DNA of 64,000 nucleotides from Roseovarius sp. Pro17 (GCF_035599575.1 NZ_CP141179.1:3447001-3511000); one strand, 5' to 3'; positions 29,615-39,272 are shown, counted from the stretch's first letter. Translations and numbers: made by a program. The notes: generated by a model from the sequence alone, not told the origin.

Positions 29615-30313
29615 CTAAACGCCCAGATAGCGCGCCACCAGCGACCGATCGCTGCGTAGCGCATCCACCGGCACGATATCGCCGCCGCGCCCGTTCTCGA
29701 TGAACGCCACGCGGTCCGCGACGGCCAGCACCGCATCTACGCGCTGCTCGACCAACAGGATCGCCACGCCCCTGGCGCGCATCGCCACTGTCACCTCCCG
29801 AATGGCCTCCACCATTGACGGCTGCAAACCTTCGGCCGGCTCGTCCAGCAGCAGCGCCTTGGGCCGCAGGCACAGCGCGCGGGCGGTCGCCAGCATCTGT
29901 TGCTCACCGCCCGACAAGGTTTGCGCGGGCTGGCGATACCGCTCGCGCAAGCGCGGGAACAGGTCCAACACCTCGTCCAGCACCTCTGGCGGGCTGCGCC
30001 TCGCGCGCATCCCGATTTCCAGATTCTGCGCCACGCTCAGGCCCGCAAACAGACGCCGCCCCTGCGGCACATAACCGATCCCGGCGCGCGGCACCTTGTG
30101 GGCAGGCAACGCGCTGACCGCCTCACCGTCCAGCATCACACGGCCCGACATCAGCGGAATCAGCCCCATGATCGCGCGCATCGCCGTCGTCTTGCCTGCG
30201 CCATTGCGGCCCATGAGACAGAGGATTTCGCCCGCCGCAACCTCCAAGGACAGCTCGCGCAGCACCTGCGCAGCGCCATACCCTGCCGAGATCTGGTCCA
30301 GTTGCAACATCAT
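29615..30313 (-). CDS. Liv-type ABC importer ATPase (LivF-like)
   Basis: 232 residues with Walker A GRNGAGKTT (residues 35-43), the signature LSGGEQQ, Walker B ALLLDEPAEGL and the switch His replaced by the Gln/Glu typical region VEQRVD. The terminal YLGV is characteristic of the LivF branch. Last gene of the importer operon; overlaps the preceding ATPase by four bases or more. Confidence 0.92.
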   Translation of the reverse strand: MMLQLDQISAGYGAAQVLRELSLEVAAGEILCLMGRNGAGKTTAMRAIMGLIPLMSGRVMLDGEAVSALPAHKVPRAGIGYVPQGRRLFAGLSVAQNLEIGMRARRSPPEVLDEVLDLFPRLRERYRQPAQTLSGGEQQMLATARALCLRPKALLLDEPAEGLQPSMVEAIREVTVAMRARGVAILLVEQRVDAVLAVADRVAFIENGRGGDIVPVDALRSDRSLVARYLGV

Positions 30314-31017
30314 GCCGTCCCCAGATAGGCGGACTGCACGCCGGGATCGGCGCGCACCTCATCGGGCGTGCCCTCAAACAGCAATTCGCCCGCGCTGAGG
30401 ACGCTGACCCGGTCCGCCAGCGCCATGACGACGTCCATATTATGCTCGATCAGCAGGATCGTCATGCCGCCTGCCAATGCGCGCACCAGCGCAAGGAAGC
30501 GCGCGATCTCGGCCTCGGACAGCCCTTGGGTCGGCTCGTCCAGAATTAAAAGGCGCGGCGCCTGAACCAGCCCCATCGCGATCTCTAAAAGGCGCTGATG
30601 GCCATAGCTCAGATCGCCTGCCAGCGCGCCACTGAACTCTTCCAGCCCTACTTGCGCCAGTGCGGATGCGACTGCGCCCAGCACCTTGCCCCCGGCTATG
30701 TGTGGCCGTGCCGCCAGCGCGACATTCTCGGACACCGGCAAGCGGGCATAGATTGACGTGATTTGAAACGTATAGGCCATTCCCAGCCGTGTGCGCCTGT
30801 GCGCCGCCAACCCGGTAATGTCCTGCCCGCCAAAGATCACGCGCCCTCCACTGGGCTCCACACTCCCGCAAATCATTCCGACCAGCGTCGTCTTGCCAGC
30901 ACCGTTCGGGCCGATCAGCGCGCGCACCTCGCCCGCCTCGACATCCAGCGACACGTCATGGACCGCACGCACGCCGTCGTAGTCCTTGCCAAGGCCGCGC
31001 ACGCTGAGCAGACTCAT
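30310..31017 (-). CDS. Liv-type ABC importer ATPase (LivG-like)
   Basis: 235 residues with Walker A GPNGAGKTTL, signature LSYGHQR (the LivG-type variant), Walker B LLILDEPTQGLSEAE and switch IEHNMDVV. The ATG at 31017 overlaps the upstream permease stop (ATGA). The LSYG signature and the C-terminal SAYLGTA place it in the LivG group. Confidence 0.92.
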   Translation of the reverse strand: MSLLSVRGLGKDYDGVRAVHDVSLDVEAGEVRALIGPNGAGKTTLVGMICGSVEPSGGRVIFGGQDITGLAAHRRTRLGMAYTFQITSIYARLPVSENVALAARPHIAGGKVLGAVASALAQVGLEEFSGALAGDLSYGHQRLLEIAMGLVQAPRLLILDEPTQGLSEAEIARFLALVRALAGGMTILLIEHNMDVVMALADRVSVLSAGELLFEGTPDEVRADPGVQSAYLGTA

Positions 31018-31958
31018 GGCAGCCACCCCCAGATGCGCCGCCGCACCTCGCCCATCAGACCTTGCGGCGCGAACAGCGTTAGCAGCACCAGTGCGACGCC
31101 CGCGATCAACATGTAGGCGGTGGTGACGCCGGAACTGAGATCAATCAGGTAGAACATAAAGAGAGTGCCGATGAACGGTCCCAACACCGTGCCAGCCCCC
31201 CCCAGCAGCACCCAGAGCAGCGGCAGGATCGAATACTCGACGCCCGCAAAACTGGCCCCCGCATAGCCAAACAGCAGGCCATAGGCCGCCCCCGCCGCGC
31301 CCGAGATCGCGCCCGAGATCGTCACCGCCGCCAGCTTGGCCCGGAACGTGTCATATCCCAGCATCCTTGTGCGCGCCTCGTTCTCGCGGATTGCCACCAG
31401 CGTGCGTCCGAACGGCGCGCGCACCAGCCAGAGGCTGATCGCCAGCGCGACCGCAAACAGCATCAATGCCGCCAGATAGCGATTGCCCTCGTCGCTCAGA
31501 TCGATTCCCCACAGCACACGGGCGACGCGCGCGATGACGAACCCCTCGTCGCCGCGCGTCCATTCGCCAAAATAGAGCACGCTCAGATAGCCCGCCTGCG
31601 CAAACATCAGCGTGACGATCATGAACGCCACCCCCTTGGTGCGCAGCGCCAAAATGCCGAGGCCTACCGACACCAATGTCGCCGCCAGCACACCGATCAG
31701 CAGGGCAGGCCCGGCGGTCAGGCCCAGATGCTGTACGCTCAAACCCATGCCATACATGCCTGCGGCAAAGAACAGCGCATGGCCAAGGCTGAGCAGCCCG
31801 GTATAGCCAAAGACGATATTATACCCGATGGCATAAGTCGCCAGCACCATGATCCGCGCCAGATTGCCGTGATGATAAGCAGGCAGCACGAAATGCCCGA
31901 CCAGCAGCACAGCCAGCAGCCCACCATGCAAGGCGATCACGCGGCCCCGATCACTCAT
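31014..31958 (-). CDS. Liv-type ABC importer permease (LivM-like)
   Basis: 314 residues with about eight to nine membrane spans. Family signatures: YNIVFGYTGLLSLGHALFFAAGMY near residues 47-70 and the EAA-like loop VRAPFGRTLVAIRENEARTRMLGYD near 210. The ATG at 31958 overlaps the livH-like stop (ATGA). A longer open frame upstream is inside livH in another frame and is rejected. Confidence 0.93.
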   Translation of the reverse strand: MSDRGRVIALHGGLLAVLLVGHFVLPAYHHGNLARIMVLATYAIGYNIVFGYTGLLSLGHALFFAAGMYGMGLSVQHLGLTAGPALLIGVLAATLVSVGLGILALRTKGVAFMIVTLMFAQAGYLSVLYFGEWTRGDEGFVIARVARVLWGIDLSDEGNRYLAALMLFAVALAISLWLVRAPFGRTLVAIRENEARTRMLGYDTFRAKLAAVTISGAISGAAGAAYGLLFGYAGASFAGVEYSILPLLWVLLGGAGTVLGPFIGTLFMFYLIDLSSGVTTAYMLIAGVALVLLTLFAPQGLMGEVRRRIWGWLP

Positions 31959-32881
31959 GCCGTGCGCGTACCGAATAGGCCCTGAGGCCGGAACACCAGC
32001 ACCAGCGCCACCAGCAGCGTTGCCAGAATCTTGGCCAGCGTGGGCGAGAAAAAGACCGAGATGATGCCGTCGCTCAGCCCGATCAGGATCGCAGCGACGA
32101 CTGTGCCGGGCAGACTGCCGAGGCCCCCGATTATGACGACCGTAAAGGCCAGTAGCAGCGGATCGGCCCCCATCAGGTAATGCGCCTGAGAGATCGGAAC
32201 GATCAGCACCGCAGCCAGCGCCGCCAAGGCCGCGCCGATGCCGAACACCATTGCATAGACCCGCTCGACCGGGATGCCAAAGGCCAGCGCCATATCGCGA
32301 TCCGCTTGCACTGCCCGCATCACCAGCCCGATCCGAGTGCGCGCCATCATCGCCCATACACCCAGCAGAACAACAACGCCTGCGCCGATCACCGCCAGTT
32401 TGTAACTGGTCGTGCTAAGGCCCCATGGCCAATAAAGCGCCAGCGCGCCGTCCTTCAGTTCGAACCACGGCAGCGCGAGACGCACATTAAACGGCGGCTG
32501 GACGGGACGCGCCTCGGGGCCATAGCCCATCAGCGTCAATTGCTGGATGATGTAGAGCAGCCCGATGGTCGCCACGATTGTCCGCTCGGGGTCATAGTCA
32601 ACCCGCTTGAGGATGGTCATGTCGGCGGCCACGGCAATCGCCCCCACGATCAACGGTGCCATCACCAGCGCCACGGCAAAGCCGATGACAGGCGGCCCGC
32701 CCACCATCTGCGTGATGAACCACGCCAGCACCGCGCCCAGCATGAAGAATTCGCCATGCGCAATGTTGACCACTCGCATCACGCCGAAAACCAGAGACAG
32801 CCCCACCGCCGTCAACGCCAGAACCGACGCCATCACGGCACCCTCCAGCGTCGCCAATAGCAGGTAGGGGCCTAGCTCCAC
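31955..32881 (-). CDS. Liv-type ABC importer permease (LivH-like)
   Basis: 308 residues, about eight membrane spans. The N-terminal ALTAVGLSLVFGVMRVVNIAHGEFFMLGA is the LivH hallmark, as are RTRIGLVMRAVQADRDMALAFGI and VIIGGLGSLPGTVVAAILIG. It starts four bases after the HAD hydrolase stop. Confidence 0.93.
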   Translation of the reverse strand: MELGPYLLLATLEGAVMASVLALTAVGLSLVFGVMRVVNIAHGEFFMLGAVLAWFITQMVGGPPVIGFAVALVMAPLIVGAIAVAADMTILKRVDYDPERTIVATIGLLYIIQQLTLMGYGPEARPVQPPFNVRLALPWFELKDGALALYWPWGLSTTSYKLAVIGAGVVVLLGVWAMMARTRIGLVMRAVQADRDMALAFGIPVERVYAMVFGIGAALAALAAVLIVPISQAHYLMGADPLLLAFTVVIIGGLGSLPGTVVAAILIGLSDGIISVFFSPTLAKILATLLVALVLVFRPQGLFGTRTA

Positions 32882-32885
32882 CCGT

Positions 32886-33602
32886 TTAGCCTGCCAGCTC
32901 GGCGCGATGCGCGGCGACCAGATCGGCCATGGAGTGGAACATCAAATCATAGGTCGGCATGTCGCCGGGGTTCATGGTCGCACCGAACCCCTCCTTGTCG
33001 TGGCGCCGGTAGATCCAGCAATTGGCCAGCCCGTGCCGGTTGGCCGGGGCGTGATCGTGAAACATGCTTTCGGCGGTGTGCAATATCTCGCCCTTGGCGA
33101 TCCCCAACCGGGACATCTGTTCCAGCATGTAGTCGAAATTGCGCGGATCGGGTTTGTAGCTGCCGATATCCTCGGCCACATAACTTGCCGTAAAGGGCGA
33201 TCCCAACCGCACGTCGCTATGCGCGAAGCTGGCATTGTCGACGTTCGACAACACGATCAGCTTGAAGTGATCCTTGAGGTACTCGAGCGCCTCGGCGCTG
33301 TCGGGAAAGGCCGGCCAGTCCGCGACCGAGCGACCATAAACCTCGGCCTCTTTCCACGTTGCGCGCAGACCCCACTCCTCGGCCAGTCGCTTGTAGACGG
33401 TAGCCAGAACGTCGCGGTAGTGCTTAGCCGGCGTGACACGCTGGCACGTGCTCTCGTGATAGGCGTGCGCCTCTAGCACCGCGTCGCGGCTGAGGTCCAG
33501 ATGATCGGTCAGCGGCTTGAGCCCCGCGATCATCCCCGATTCCCAGTCGATCAGCGTGCCGTAGACATCAAAGGTCAACGCCTTGTAATCACTTAATTTC
33601 AT
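32886..33602 (-). CDS. HAD hydrolase, haloacid dehalogenase type II-like
   Basis: 238 residues of the HAD superfamily. Motif I is LTFDVYGTLIDWE (nucleophile Asp near residue 11), motif II IVLSNVDN, motif III Lys in SYKPDPRNFD, and a motif IV region HTAESMFHDHAPANRHGLANCWIYRR. This last block is typical of proteins labelled haloacid dehalogenase type II. The Arg that binds the carboxylate in characterised L-2-haloacid dehalogenases is not obvious, so dehalogenase activity is not certain. Start at 33602 has GGAGA upstream. It lies inside the importer operon, 13 bases after the binding-protein gene and 4 before the permease gene. Confidence 0.85.
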   Translation of the reverse strand: MKLSDYKALTFDVYGTLIDWESGMIAGLKPLTDHLDLSRDAVLEAHAYHESTCQRVTPAKHYRDVLATVYKRLAEEWGLRATWKEAEVYGRSVADWPAFPDSAEALEYLKDHFKLIVLSNVDNASFAHSDVRLGSPFTASYVAEDIGSYKPDPRNFDYMLEQMSRLGIAKGEILHTAESMFHDHAPANRHGLANCWIYRRHDKEGFGATMNPGDMPTYDLMFHSMADLVAAHRAELAG

Positions 33603-33615
33603 ATCAAATTCTCCG

Positions 33616-34899
33616 TCAAAGCGGCTGCTGGGTGTAATCCACCTCGTCGGGATAGAGCGACTCGTCGATAGTGGTTGTGTGCACCCGCACCAACCGTCCA
33701 TCCTGCACACGGCTGATATATTGCTGGCCGAACACCTGATGCGTGCGCCCGTTGAACCGCATCGGCCCCTGCGGATAAGCGCGGCTATGGGGCATGTCGC
33801 CCAATCCCTCGACCGCTTCGATCAGCGCGGCGCGGTCCTGCGGGCCACGATAGCCCGCCGCCTCCATCCCCGCCTTGATGGCGTGCAGCGTGATCCAGCA
33901 GCCGAACATATGCCCATAGGTCGACACATCGTTTGGATCCTCGATGGCCGCACCATGATCATCGACGCCCACGGCGGCGCGATAAAATGTTTCGTCCTCG
34001 GTCGCATCGGGTTGCGCGTCGCGGCACATCCCCTCCCAGAAATGCGAGCCTTCCAGAAATTCGAGGCCGGGGCTGGCAATGTCCACGGCCTCCAAAGAAT
34101 CGATGAAACCGAACAGTTCAGGCCCCGACGGGCCAAAGAATTCGCCCAGTTCCTTGACGAAGGTCAGCACGGATGGCCCGACCATCACGTGGTACAGCAC
34201 TTCGGTCTCGCGCGGGATTTTCGGGAAATAGCGGGTGAACGACGTCTCATTCGGCGGAATGGCGATATGTGCCAGCACCTCACCACCCTGCGCCTCGATC
34301 GCCTGGGTAAAGAAGTCGCGATGATCATGGCCAAAGGCGAAATCGGCAAAGATCATCGTGACCTTCTTGCCAAGGTTCTCGGCAACAAAGGGCGCCATCG
34401 CCAGAACCTGGCTTTTGACATCCGTGATACCGGGCTGAAGCGTGTAGCGGTTCAACATCCCGCTCGCCACATGATGCCCCTCCGAGACAACGAAATAGGG
34501 CAGCTTCAGCTCACCGGCACGCGGGGCGGACCCGATGACCACATGGGAAAACAGCGTGCCATAGGCCACGTCACAGCCATGCTGGTTGGCGAATTTTTCA
34601 ACCACTTCGGCGCCGCGCTTGGGGTTGGTGCCGTCATCCTCGGCGATCATCTGAACCATGCGCCCATTGATCCCGCCGCCCTCGTTGATCAGCTTGACGG
34701 CGGCGTCCGTCGTGCGCTCGTACCAGCGCCCATAGGCCGCGCCGATACCAGTGCGATGGACCTGAAACCCGATCTTGATCGGCTCGGCGGTCTGCGCATG
34801 GGTATAGCGCGCCCACAGCGGGAGCGCGGCCACGCCGCCGGCCAGAGTGGTCAGCGCCTTGCGCCGTGTGAGGTCCGTTCCGGTCTTGGTCATAGCCAT
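33616..34899 (-). CDS. Liv-type ABC importer substrate-binding protein
   Basis: 427 residues. Twin-arginine style signal (DLTRRKALTTLAGG, then cleavage after HAQ near residue 35) followed by a type I periplasmic binding fold (IKIGFQVHRTGIGAAYGRWYERTTDAAVKLINEGGGINGRMVQMI). It resembles the amide/urea/branched-chain amino acid group; the ligand is not predictable. First gene of a six-gene minus-strand operon: binding protein, HAD, two permeases, two ATPases. Confidence 0.9.
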   Translation of the reverse strand: MAMTKTGTDLTRRKALTTLAGGVAALPLWARYTHAQTAEPIKIGFQVHRTGIGAAYGRWYERTTDAAVKLINEGGGINGRMVQMIAEDDGTNPKRGAEVVEKFANQHGCDVAYGTLFSHVVIGSAPRAGELKLPYFVVSEGHHVASGMLNRYTLQPGITDVKSQVLAMAPFVAENLGKKVTMIFADFAFGHDHRDFFTQAIEAQGGEVLAHIAIPPNETSFTRYFPKIPRETEVLYHVMVGPSVLTFVKELGEFFGPSGPELFGFIDSLEAVDIASPGLEFLEGSHFWEGMCRDAQPDATEDETFYRAAVGVDDHGAAIEDPNDVSTYGHMFGCWITLHAIKAGMEAAGYRGPQDRAALIEAVEGLGDMPHSRAYPQGPMRFNGRTHQVFGQQYISRVQDGRLVRVHTTTIDESLYPDEVDYTQQPL

Positions 34900-35079
34900 A
34901 TCCTTGTGTCGCAGCAGGTGCGCCTGCCGCCTCGCGGCGATCCTGCGAAGCCGCGCGGGGATTGTCCAGTTTTTTGCACCAAACTAACGGCTACGGCTCG
35001 AGTTCTCAGGGCGTTTTCTTTGTGAAAATATCCAACTCCCGGCATCGGCCAAACGGCACCGACATCCGCGACGACTCGA

Positions 35080-35817
35080 TCACTTGGCGAAAAAGCGGTT
35101 GTAGAGCCAATCCGGCCAGATCCGGCTAAAGCGAAAGAGATAGCTGAAGATGCGCGGGAAATGACGCACGGTTGCGCTGTCGTCACACATCATCTCGAAC
35201 ATCTCCTGCGCGGCCTCTTCTGGCGTCATGATGAACGGCATGGTGAAATCGTTTTTGTCGGTCAGCCGGGTCTTGATAAAACCGGGATTGGCGATCTGCA
35301 CGCGCACGCCCGTTTTGAACAGATCGCATTGCAGGCTCTCGCCCAGCGCCATGACGCCCGCCTTGGACGCCGCGTAGCCGATGGCCCCCGGCAGCCCGCG
35401 AAAGCCCGACAGCGATCCGGTCAGAACGATATGGCCCCTATTCCGCGCCACCATTTTTGGCACGACCACGCCACAGGCACGCATCGCACCGACAAAGTTG
35501 ATGTCGCCCATCGCCTCGGCCTGCTCGGCGTTCCAGTCTTGGGCGGCCATGGGCCAATAGACCCCGGCGGTATAGACCATGCCGTCGATTTCCCCGACCT
35601 CCTCGGCGGCGCGGCGCACGCTGTCTAGATCGGCGACGTCGACCGTCACCACATGCGCGCGGCCCGGCAATTCGGCGGCGACGGCCTTTAGCTTGTCCTC
35701 GCTGCGCGACGACAGGATCACCTCAACGCCCGCCGCGCTCAGCTTGTGCGCGAGGGCCGCGCCCAGACCGTCACTTGCGCCGATCATCCAATAGCGCTTT
35801 GAGATCCATTCAGTCAT
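35080..35817 (-). CDS. Short-chain dehydrogenase/reductase
   Basis: 245 residues. Cofactor motif GASDGLGAALA (residues 13-23), Asp/Arg positions favouring NADP (SSRSEDKLK), catalytic Ser in LTGSLSG, and YAASKAG with Tyr/Lys near 155. Last gene of the operon transcribed away from rpoE. An SDR is found in this position in the Rhodobacter sigma-E regulon. Confidence 0.9.
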   Translation of the reverse strand: MTEWISKRYWMIGASDGLGAALAHKLSAAGVEVILSSRSEDKLKAVAAELPGRAHVVTVDVADLDSVRRAAEEVGEIDGMVYTAGVYWPMAAQDWNAEQAEAMGDINFVGAMRACGVVVPKMVARNRGHIVLTGSLSGFRGLPGAIGYAASKAGVMALGESLQCDLFKTGVRVQIANPGFIKTRLTDKNDFTMPFIMTPEEAAQEMFEMMCDDSATVRHFPRIFSYLFRFSRIWPDWLYNRFFAK

Positions 35818-35916
35818 GCGGCTGTCATCCTCATTGTGGCGGCCACGCAGGTTCGGCCATCCTGTTCAGTCATAAGCAAAACTTGCGGCACGCGCGGACG
35901 GTTCCCCCCGGCCCGC

Positions 35917-37134
35917 TCAGGCGGCAATGTCCTGTGGGATATTGGTGCGCAGCAGCAGGGCGATAGCGATCAGTTTCAGCACGCAAGGCAGCGCGCAATA
36001 GAGCAGCGTCAGCAGGCGCAGCGCGTCAGCGTCGTTATATGCTCCCGCCTGAAATCCCCCGGCCTCCAGCGCGGGCAGCAGCGCGATAGCGGCCAGTGCC
36101 AGCGTCAGCTTCGACACGAACGACCAGAGGCCGAACCCCTCGCTCGCCCCCGGCGCGATATCGGCCATGCGGCGGGCAAACATCGCAGGCAGCAGCGTCA
36201 GGTCCGCGCCCACGGCGGCGCCAGATGCCACGCAAACCGCTGCAAAGGCCAATTGATCGCCCACCCCCAACAGCGCGGCGCAACCAAAGGCGACGATGGC
36301 CAGAACCATGGCCACCAAAAGAACCGGGCGCGCGCCCCACCGCTCGGCCGCGCGACCCCAGAATGGCGCTGCCAAAGCCGCCGAGAGGAAGAAAAGCAAC
36401 AGCAATGGCCCCTCCCATCCCGGCGCACCCAGCCGGCTTTCGACAAAGAAAAGGAACAGGGTCGAGCTGACGGCGACCGGTGCCGCATTGACCAACGCAA
36501 TCAGCAACAAGCGGCGCGACACGGCGTCGCGCAGGACCGGGCCGAACCCTTCGGACGGGATGGACGCGCGCGCCCATTGGCCCCACATCGCTATCAGCGC
36601 CGCAATGCCCAGCGCCGCAAACGCAAGCGCGAAAACGCCATAGCCGCCCAGCAGGATCGGCGCGACCGATGCCGCGCAGATGCCCAGCAGCGCGCCGGTT
36701 TCGCGCCAGCGCGCCAGCCGCAAATGCCCCGATTGCCGCAACGCACCCGCAGCGGCCACACCTTGGGCATAGAAACAGATCGTCAGATAGCTGAAGCCGG
36801 AAAAGACGATCGTCAGCATCACAGCGAACCACCAGATCGGCGCGATGGGCGGCGTCACGGCAAAAAGGCCCAGCATCGCCACCGCCATAGCCGCCCCCGC
36901 CACCAGCACCGTCGTCGCGCGCCAACGCTGGGTGCGCGCCGCCAGGCGCCCCAGAAGCGGATCCTGCACCACGTCGATCAGCCGCAACGCGAACAACACA
37001 CCGCCCAGCAGCGTCAGCGATACTCCATACTCGTCCACGTAGAACTTGGGCGCGTGGATGTAGATCGGCAGGCCCGCCGCGGCCAGATAAGCCGCAAAAA
37101 CCGAATATGCAGGCAGACGTGGCGCGGTTCTCAC
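35917..37134 (-). CDS. MFS transporter, GPH/MelB-like
   Basis: 405 residues with about 12 membrane spans. The segment VDEYGVSLTLLGGVLFALRLIDVVQDPLLGRLAART matches the glycoside-pentoside-hexuronide (MelB) group's N-terminal motif with the Asp pair used in cation coupling. The GTG at 37134 overlaps the DUF1365 stop (GTGA), indicating coupled translation; a much longer frame up to 37296 would overlap DUF1365 coding sequence. The substrate is unknown, possibly lipid-related given the neighbours. Confidence 0.82.
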   Translation of the reverse strand: MRTAPRLPAYSVFAAYLAAAGLPIYIHAPKFYVDEYGVSLTLLGGVLFALRLIDVVQDPLLGRLAARTQRWRATTVLVAGAAMAVAMLGLFAVTPPIAPIWWFAVMLTIVFSGFSYLTICFYAQGVAAAGALRQSGHLRLARWRETGALLGICAASVAPILLGGYGVFALAFAALGIAALIAMWGQWARASIPSEGFGPVLRDAVSRRLLLIALVNAAPVAVSSTLFLFFVESRLGAPGWEGPLLLLFFLSAALAAPFWGRAAERWGARPVLLVAMVLAIVAFGCAALLGVGDQLAFAAVCVASGAAVGADLTLLPAMFARRMADIAPGASEGFGLWSFVSKLTLALAAIALLPALEAGGFQAGAYNDADALRLLTLLYCALPCVLKLIAIALLLRTNIPQDIAA

Positions 37135-37886
37135 CGCGATACATCCTGCTCCGGCGGTTCGGGGTGGGGGCGGTATTGCGCGCCTTTCCACCATAATTTC
37201 AGCGCCTGCCAGTGGATCAGCGCCAGCACCCGTCGCGAACCAAGAGGTCGGCGCAGCAGCGCACTCAAAAGGCCACGATTGGTCAGTGGCCGGCATGGCC
37301 CAACCAACGTGGCGACAACGCCGCCATCACCGCCGCTCATGTCGATCCAGACGCCGATGCGATCCTCGCGCAGATCAAAACGGAACTCATACCCGCCCTC
37401 GACCTGCTGAAAGGGCGAGACGTGAAAAACCTTGGCCGCGTGCAGCCGGTCACTGGCCTCAATCACGGAATTGTCGGGCTTGTGGCACAGATAGCTGTGC
37501 CGATCGCCGAACGTATTGCTGACCTCTGCGATCACCTGCCGCAGACCGCCCTCCACATCCCGGCACAGCCAGAACGACACGGGGTTAAAGACATGGCCCA
37601 GAATGCGCGGCTGCGCCAGCAATTCAATCCGCGCGGGCGACGGCAACTGATAGCTGTCCAGCACTTGGCGCACCCATGGCGCGCCGATACCCTCGTGTGG
37701 CACACCGCCATGATCGGCGTCGTGCAGGCTGGCCAACCCGCGCCGGTTGCGGCCAAAAAGGCGGGGCGCCTCGACCGGCCCTTCGGCGTCCAGCAGCACA
37801 TAATCTATGGAATAACGGAACGCGTTACGCACCGCCCCCTTGCGCCCATGCCACGTGTGGCCCGCGATATGGCGAACACGGCTCAT
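37131..37886 (-). CDS. DUF1365 domain-containing protein
   Basis: 251 residues matching DUF1365: HTWHGRKGAVRNAFRYSIDYVLLD, then NPVSFWLCRD, VSNTFGDRHSYLC and KVFHVSPFQQVEGGYEFRFDL. The family is found next to an FAD oxidoreductase, often with a cyclopropane-fatty-acid synthase homologue, in sigma-E regulons of photosynthetic and related alphaproteobacteria. The ATG at 37886 overlaps the oxidoreductase stop (ATGA). Confidence 0.92.
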   Translation of the reverse strand: MSRVRHIAGHTWHGRKGAVRNAFRYSIDYVLLDAEGPVEAPRLFGRNRRGLASLHDADHGGVPHEGIGAPWVRQVLDSYQLPSPARIELLAQPRILGHVFNPVSFWLCRDVEGGLRQVIAEVSNTFGDRHSYLCHKPDNSVIEASDRLHAAKVFHVSPFQQVEGGYEFRFDLREDRIGVWIDMSGGDGGVVATLVGPCRPLTNRGLLSALLRRPLGSRRVLALIHWQALKLWWKGAQYRPHPEPPEQDVSR

Positions 37887-39169
37887 GCCGCCGCCAGCAC
37901 TCCACGTGCGGTAATCGCCTCGGCCACGTCGACCGCGCTGCCAAGGCCATCCTCGTGAAAGCCGTTCTTCATCCATGCACCGCAATACCATGTATTCTGC
38001 GCGCCGTTCCTCGCCGCAATGCGCGCCTGCGCCGCGAGAGCCGCGTGATCATAGACCGGATGGCGCAGCGTGACACGGTCGTGGATCAGCTCCTCGCGGA
38101 TATGGCGCGTGGTGTTCAGCGTGACGAAATGCGGATCATCCATCGGGATCGGCTGAAGCCTGTTCATCCAGTAAGTCAGGTCGATCCGGCTGTCCGTCTT
38201 GGCCCGGTCCTCAGTATAGTTCCACGACGACCAGACGGCACGGCGGCGCGGCATAATCGACGCGTCGGAATGCAGCACAATATCGTTAGGCTGGTACGCG
38301 ATGGCGCCCAGATCGCGCCGCTCGTCAGGCGTGGGATCGCTCAGCAGGCGCAGACTGTCGTCGGAATGTGTGGCCATGACGACCTCGTCAAACCGTTCCC
38401 AATCGCCGTCCGCCCTGATCTGAACACCGCCGGGCATCCGCCGCACGGCCTGCACCGGACAGCCGATGCGCAGCCGTGTGCCGATCCGGCGCAGATGCGC
38501 CTCGAGCCGCGTGACATATTGCACCGATCCACCCTGAACCGTGTACCACTGGTGCTGACCGGCATACCCGAGCAGCGCGTGGTTCTCGAAAAATCGCATC
38601 ATTGCCTCGGCCGGAAAATCGAGGATCGTTTCCTTGGGTGTCGACCAGATCGCGCCAGATAGCGGCAACAGGTAATAATCACGAAACCAAGGTCCGGTGC
38701 GCAGATTCACCAACAGATCATTGATGGTCATGCCGCCGCGCGCGGCGTCCACCGCATTGGAATTGAAGTGGAAAATATCGCGTATCATCCGCAGAAAAGC
38801 CGGACGGGCCGCATTGCGCCACTGGGCAAAGGCCGCGCGCCCGCCCGACAGGCCATATTCCAGCCGCCCGCCATCTATCGACGCGCCAAAACTCATGTCG
38901 CTGGGCACGACCGGCACTTCCAGCTCTGCGAATAAATCGGCCAGATGCGGATAATTGGCATAGTTGAACACGATAAAGCCGGTATCAACGGGCTGATCGC
39001 CGCGTTTTCCTGCCATGATCGTGCGTGCATGCCCGCCAAGGCGGGGCTCGGACTCGTAAAGGGTGACGTCGTGATCGGACGACAGACGATGCGCGGCACC
39101 CAGCCCCGATATGCCTGCTCCGATGATTGCGATCTTGCGCCTCGGGGCGGGCTGCATTTCAAATGGCAT
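37883..39169 (-). CDS. NAD(P)/FAD-dependent oxidoreductase of the sigma-E cluster
   Basis: 428 residues. Dinucleotide-binding GAGISGLGAAHRL near residue 16 followed by ESEPRLGGHART; the C-terminus has the second FAD contact (YCGAWMKNGFHEDGLGSAVDVAEAI). This is the flavin amine oxidase-like family that heads the operon divergent from rpoE-chrR; a counterpart in R. sphaeroides (RSP1091, as I recall) is needed for the full singlet-oxygen response and linked to fatty acid modification. Equivalence is by family and synteny. Confidence 0.88.
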   Translation of the reverse strand: MPFEMQPAPRRKIAIIGAGISGLGAAHRLSSDHDVTLYESEPRLGGHARTIMAGKRGDQPVDTGFIVFNYANYPHLADLFAELEVPVVPSDMSFGASIDGGRLEYGLSGGRAAFAQWRNAARPAFLRMIRDIFHFNSNAVDAARGGMTINDLLVNLRTGPWFRDYYLLPLSGAIWSTPKETILDFPAEAMMRFFENHALLGYAGQHQWYTVQGGSVQYVTRLEAHLRRIGTRLRIGCPVQAVRRMPGGVQIRADGDWERFDEVVMATHSDDSLRLLSDPTPDERRDLGAIAYQPNDIVLHSDASIMPRRRAVWSSWNYTEDRAKTDSRIDLTYWMNRLQPIPMDDPHFVTLNTTRHIREELIHDRVTLRHPVYDHAALAAQARIAARNGAQNTWYCGAWMKNGFHEDGLGSAVDVAEAITARGVLAAA

Positions 39170-39206
39170 GTGCTTGCGTATCCGTTCTCATTCGTGTGGT
39201 TCGGGG

Positions 39207-39236
39207 TAAATACGCGTCAGCGGCGGTTTCGGATGC
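39207..39236 (-). promoter_or_regulatory. Candidate ECF promoter for the oxidoreductase operon
   Basis: On the minus strand GCATCC (complement of 39231-39236) is followed after 18 bases by TATTTA (complement of 39207-39212), about 40 bases before the oxidoreductase ATG. Spacing equals that of the rpoE-side candidate, but the -35 matches the TGATCC consensus at only four of six positions. Confidence 0.35.
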
Positions 39237-39272
39237 ATTTTCTTTTTGCGTCCGTTATTTTTCGCGGCAAGG

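Noticed and set aside
33679..35025. 448-codon plus-strand open frame opposite the ABC binding-protein gene
   Set aside because: Shadow of a clearly recognised gene, with no domain of its own.
35836..37410. 524-codon plus-strand open frame opposite the MFS gene
   Set aside because: Arg/Gln-rich shadow of membrane-protein codons on the other strand.
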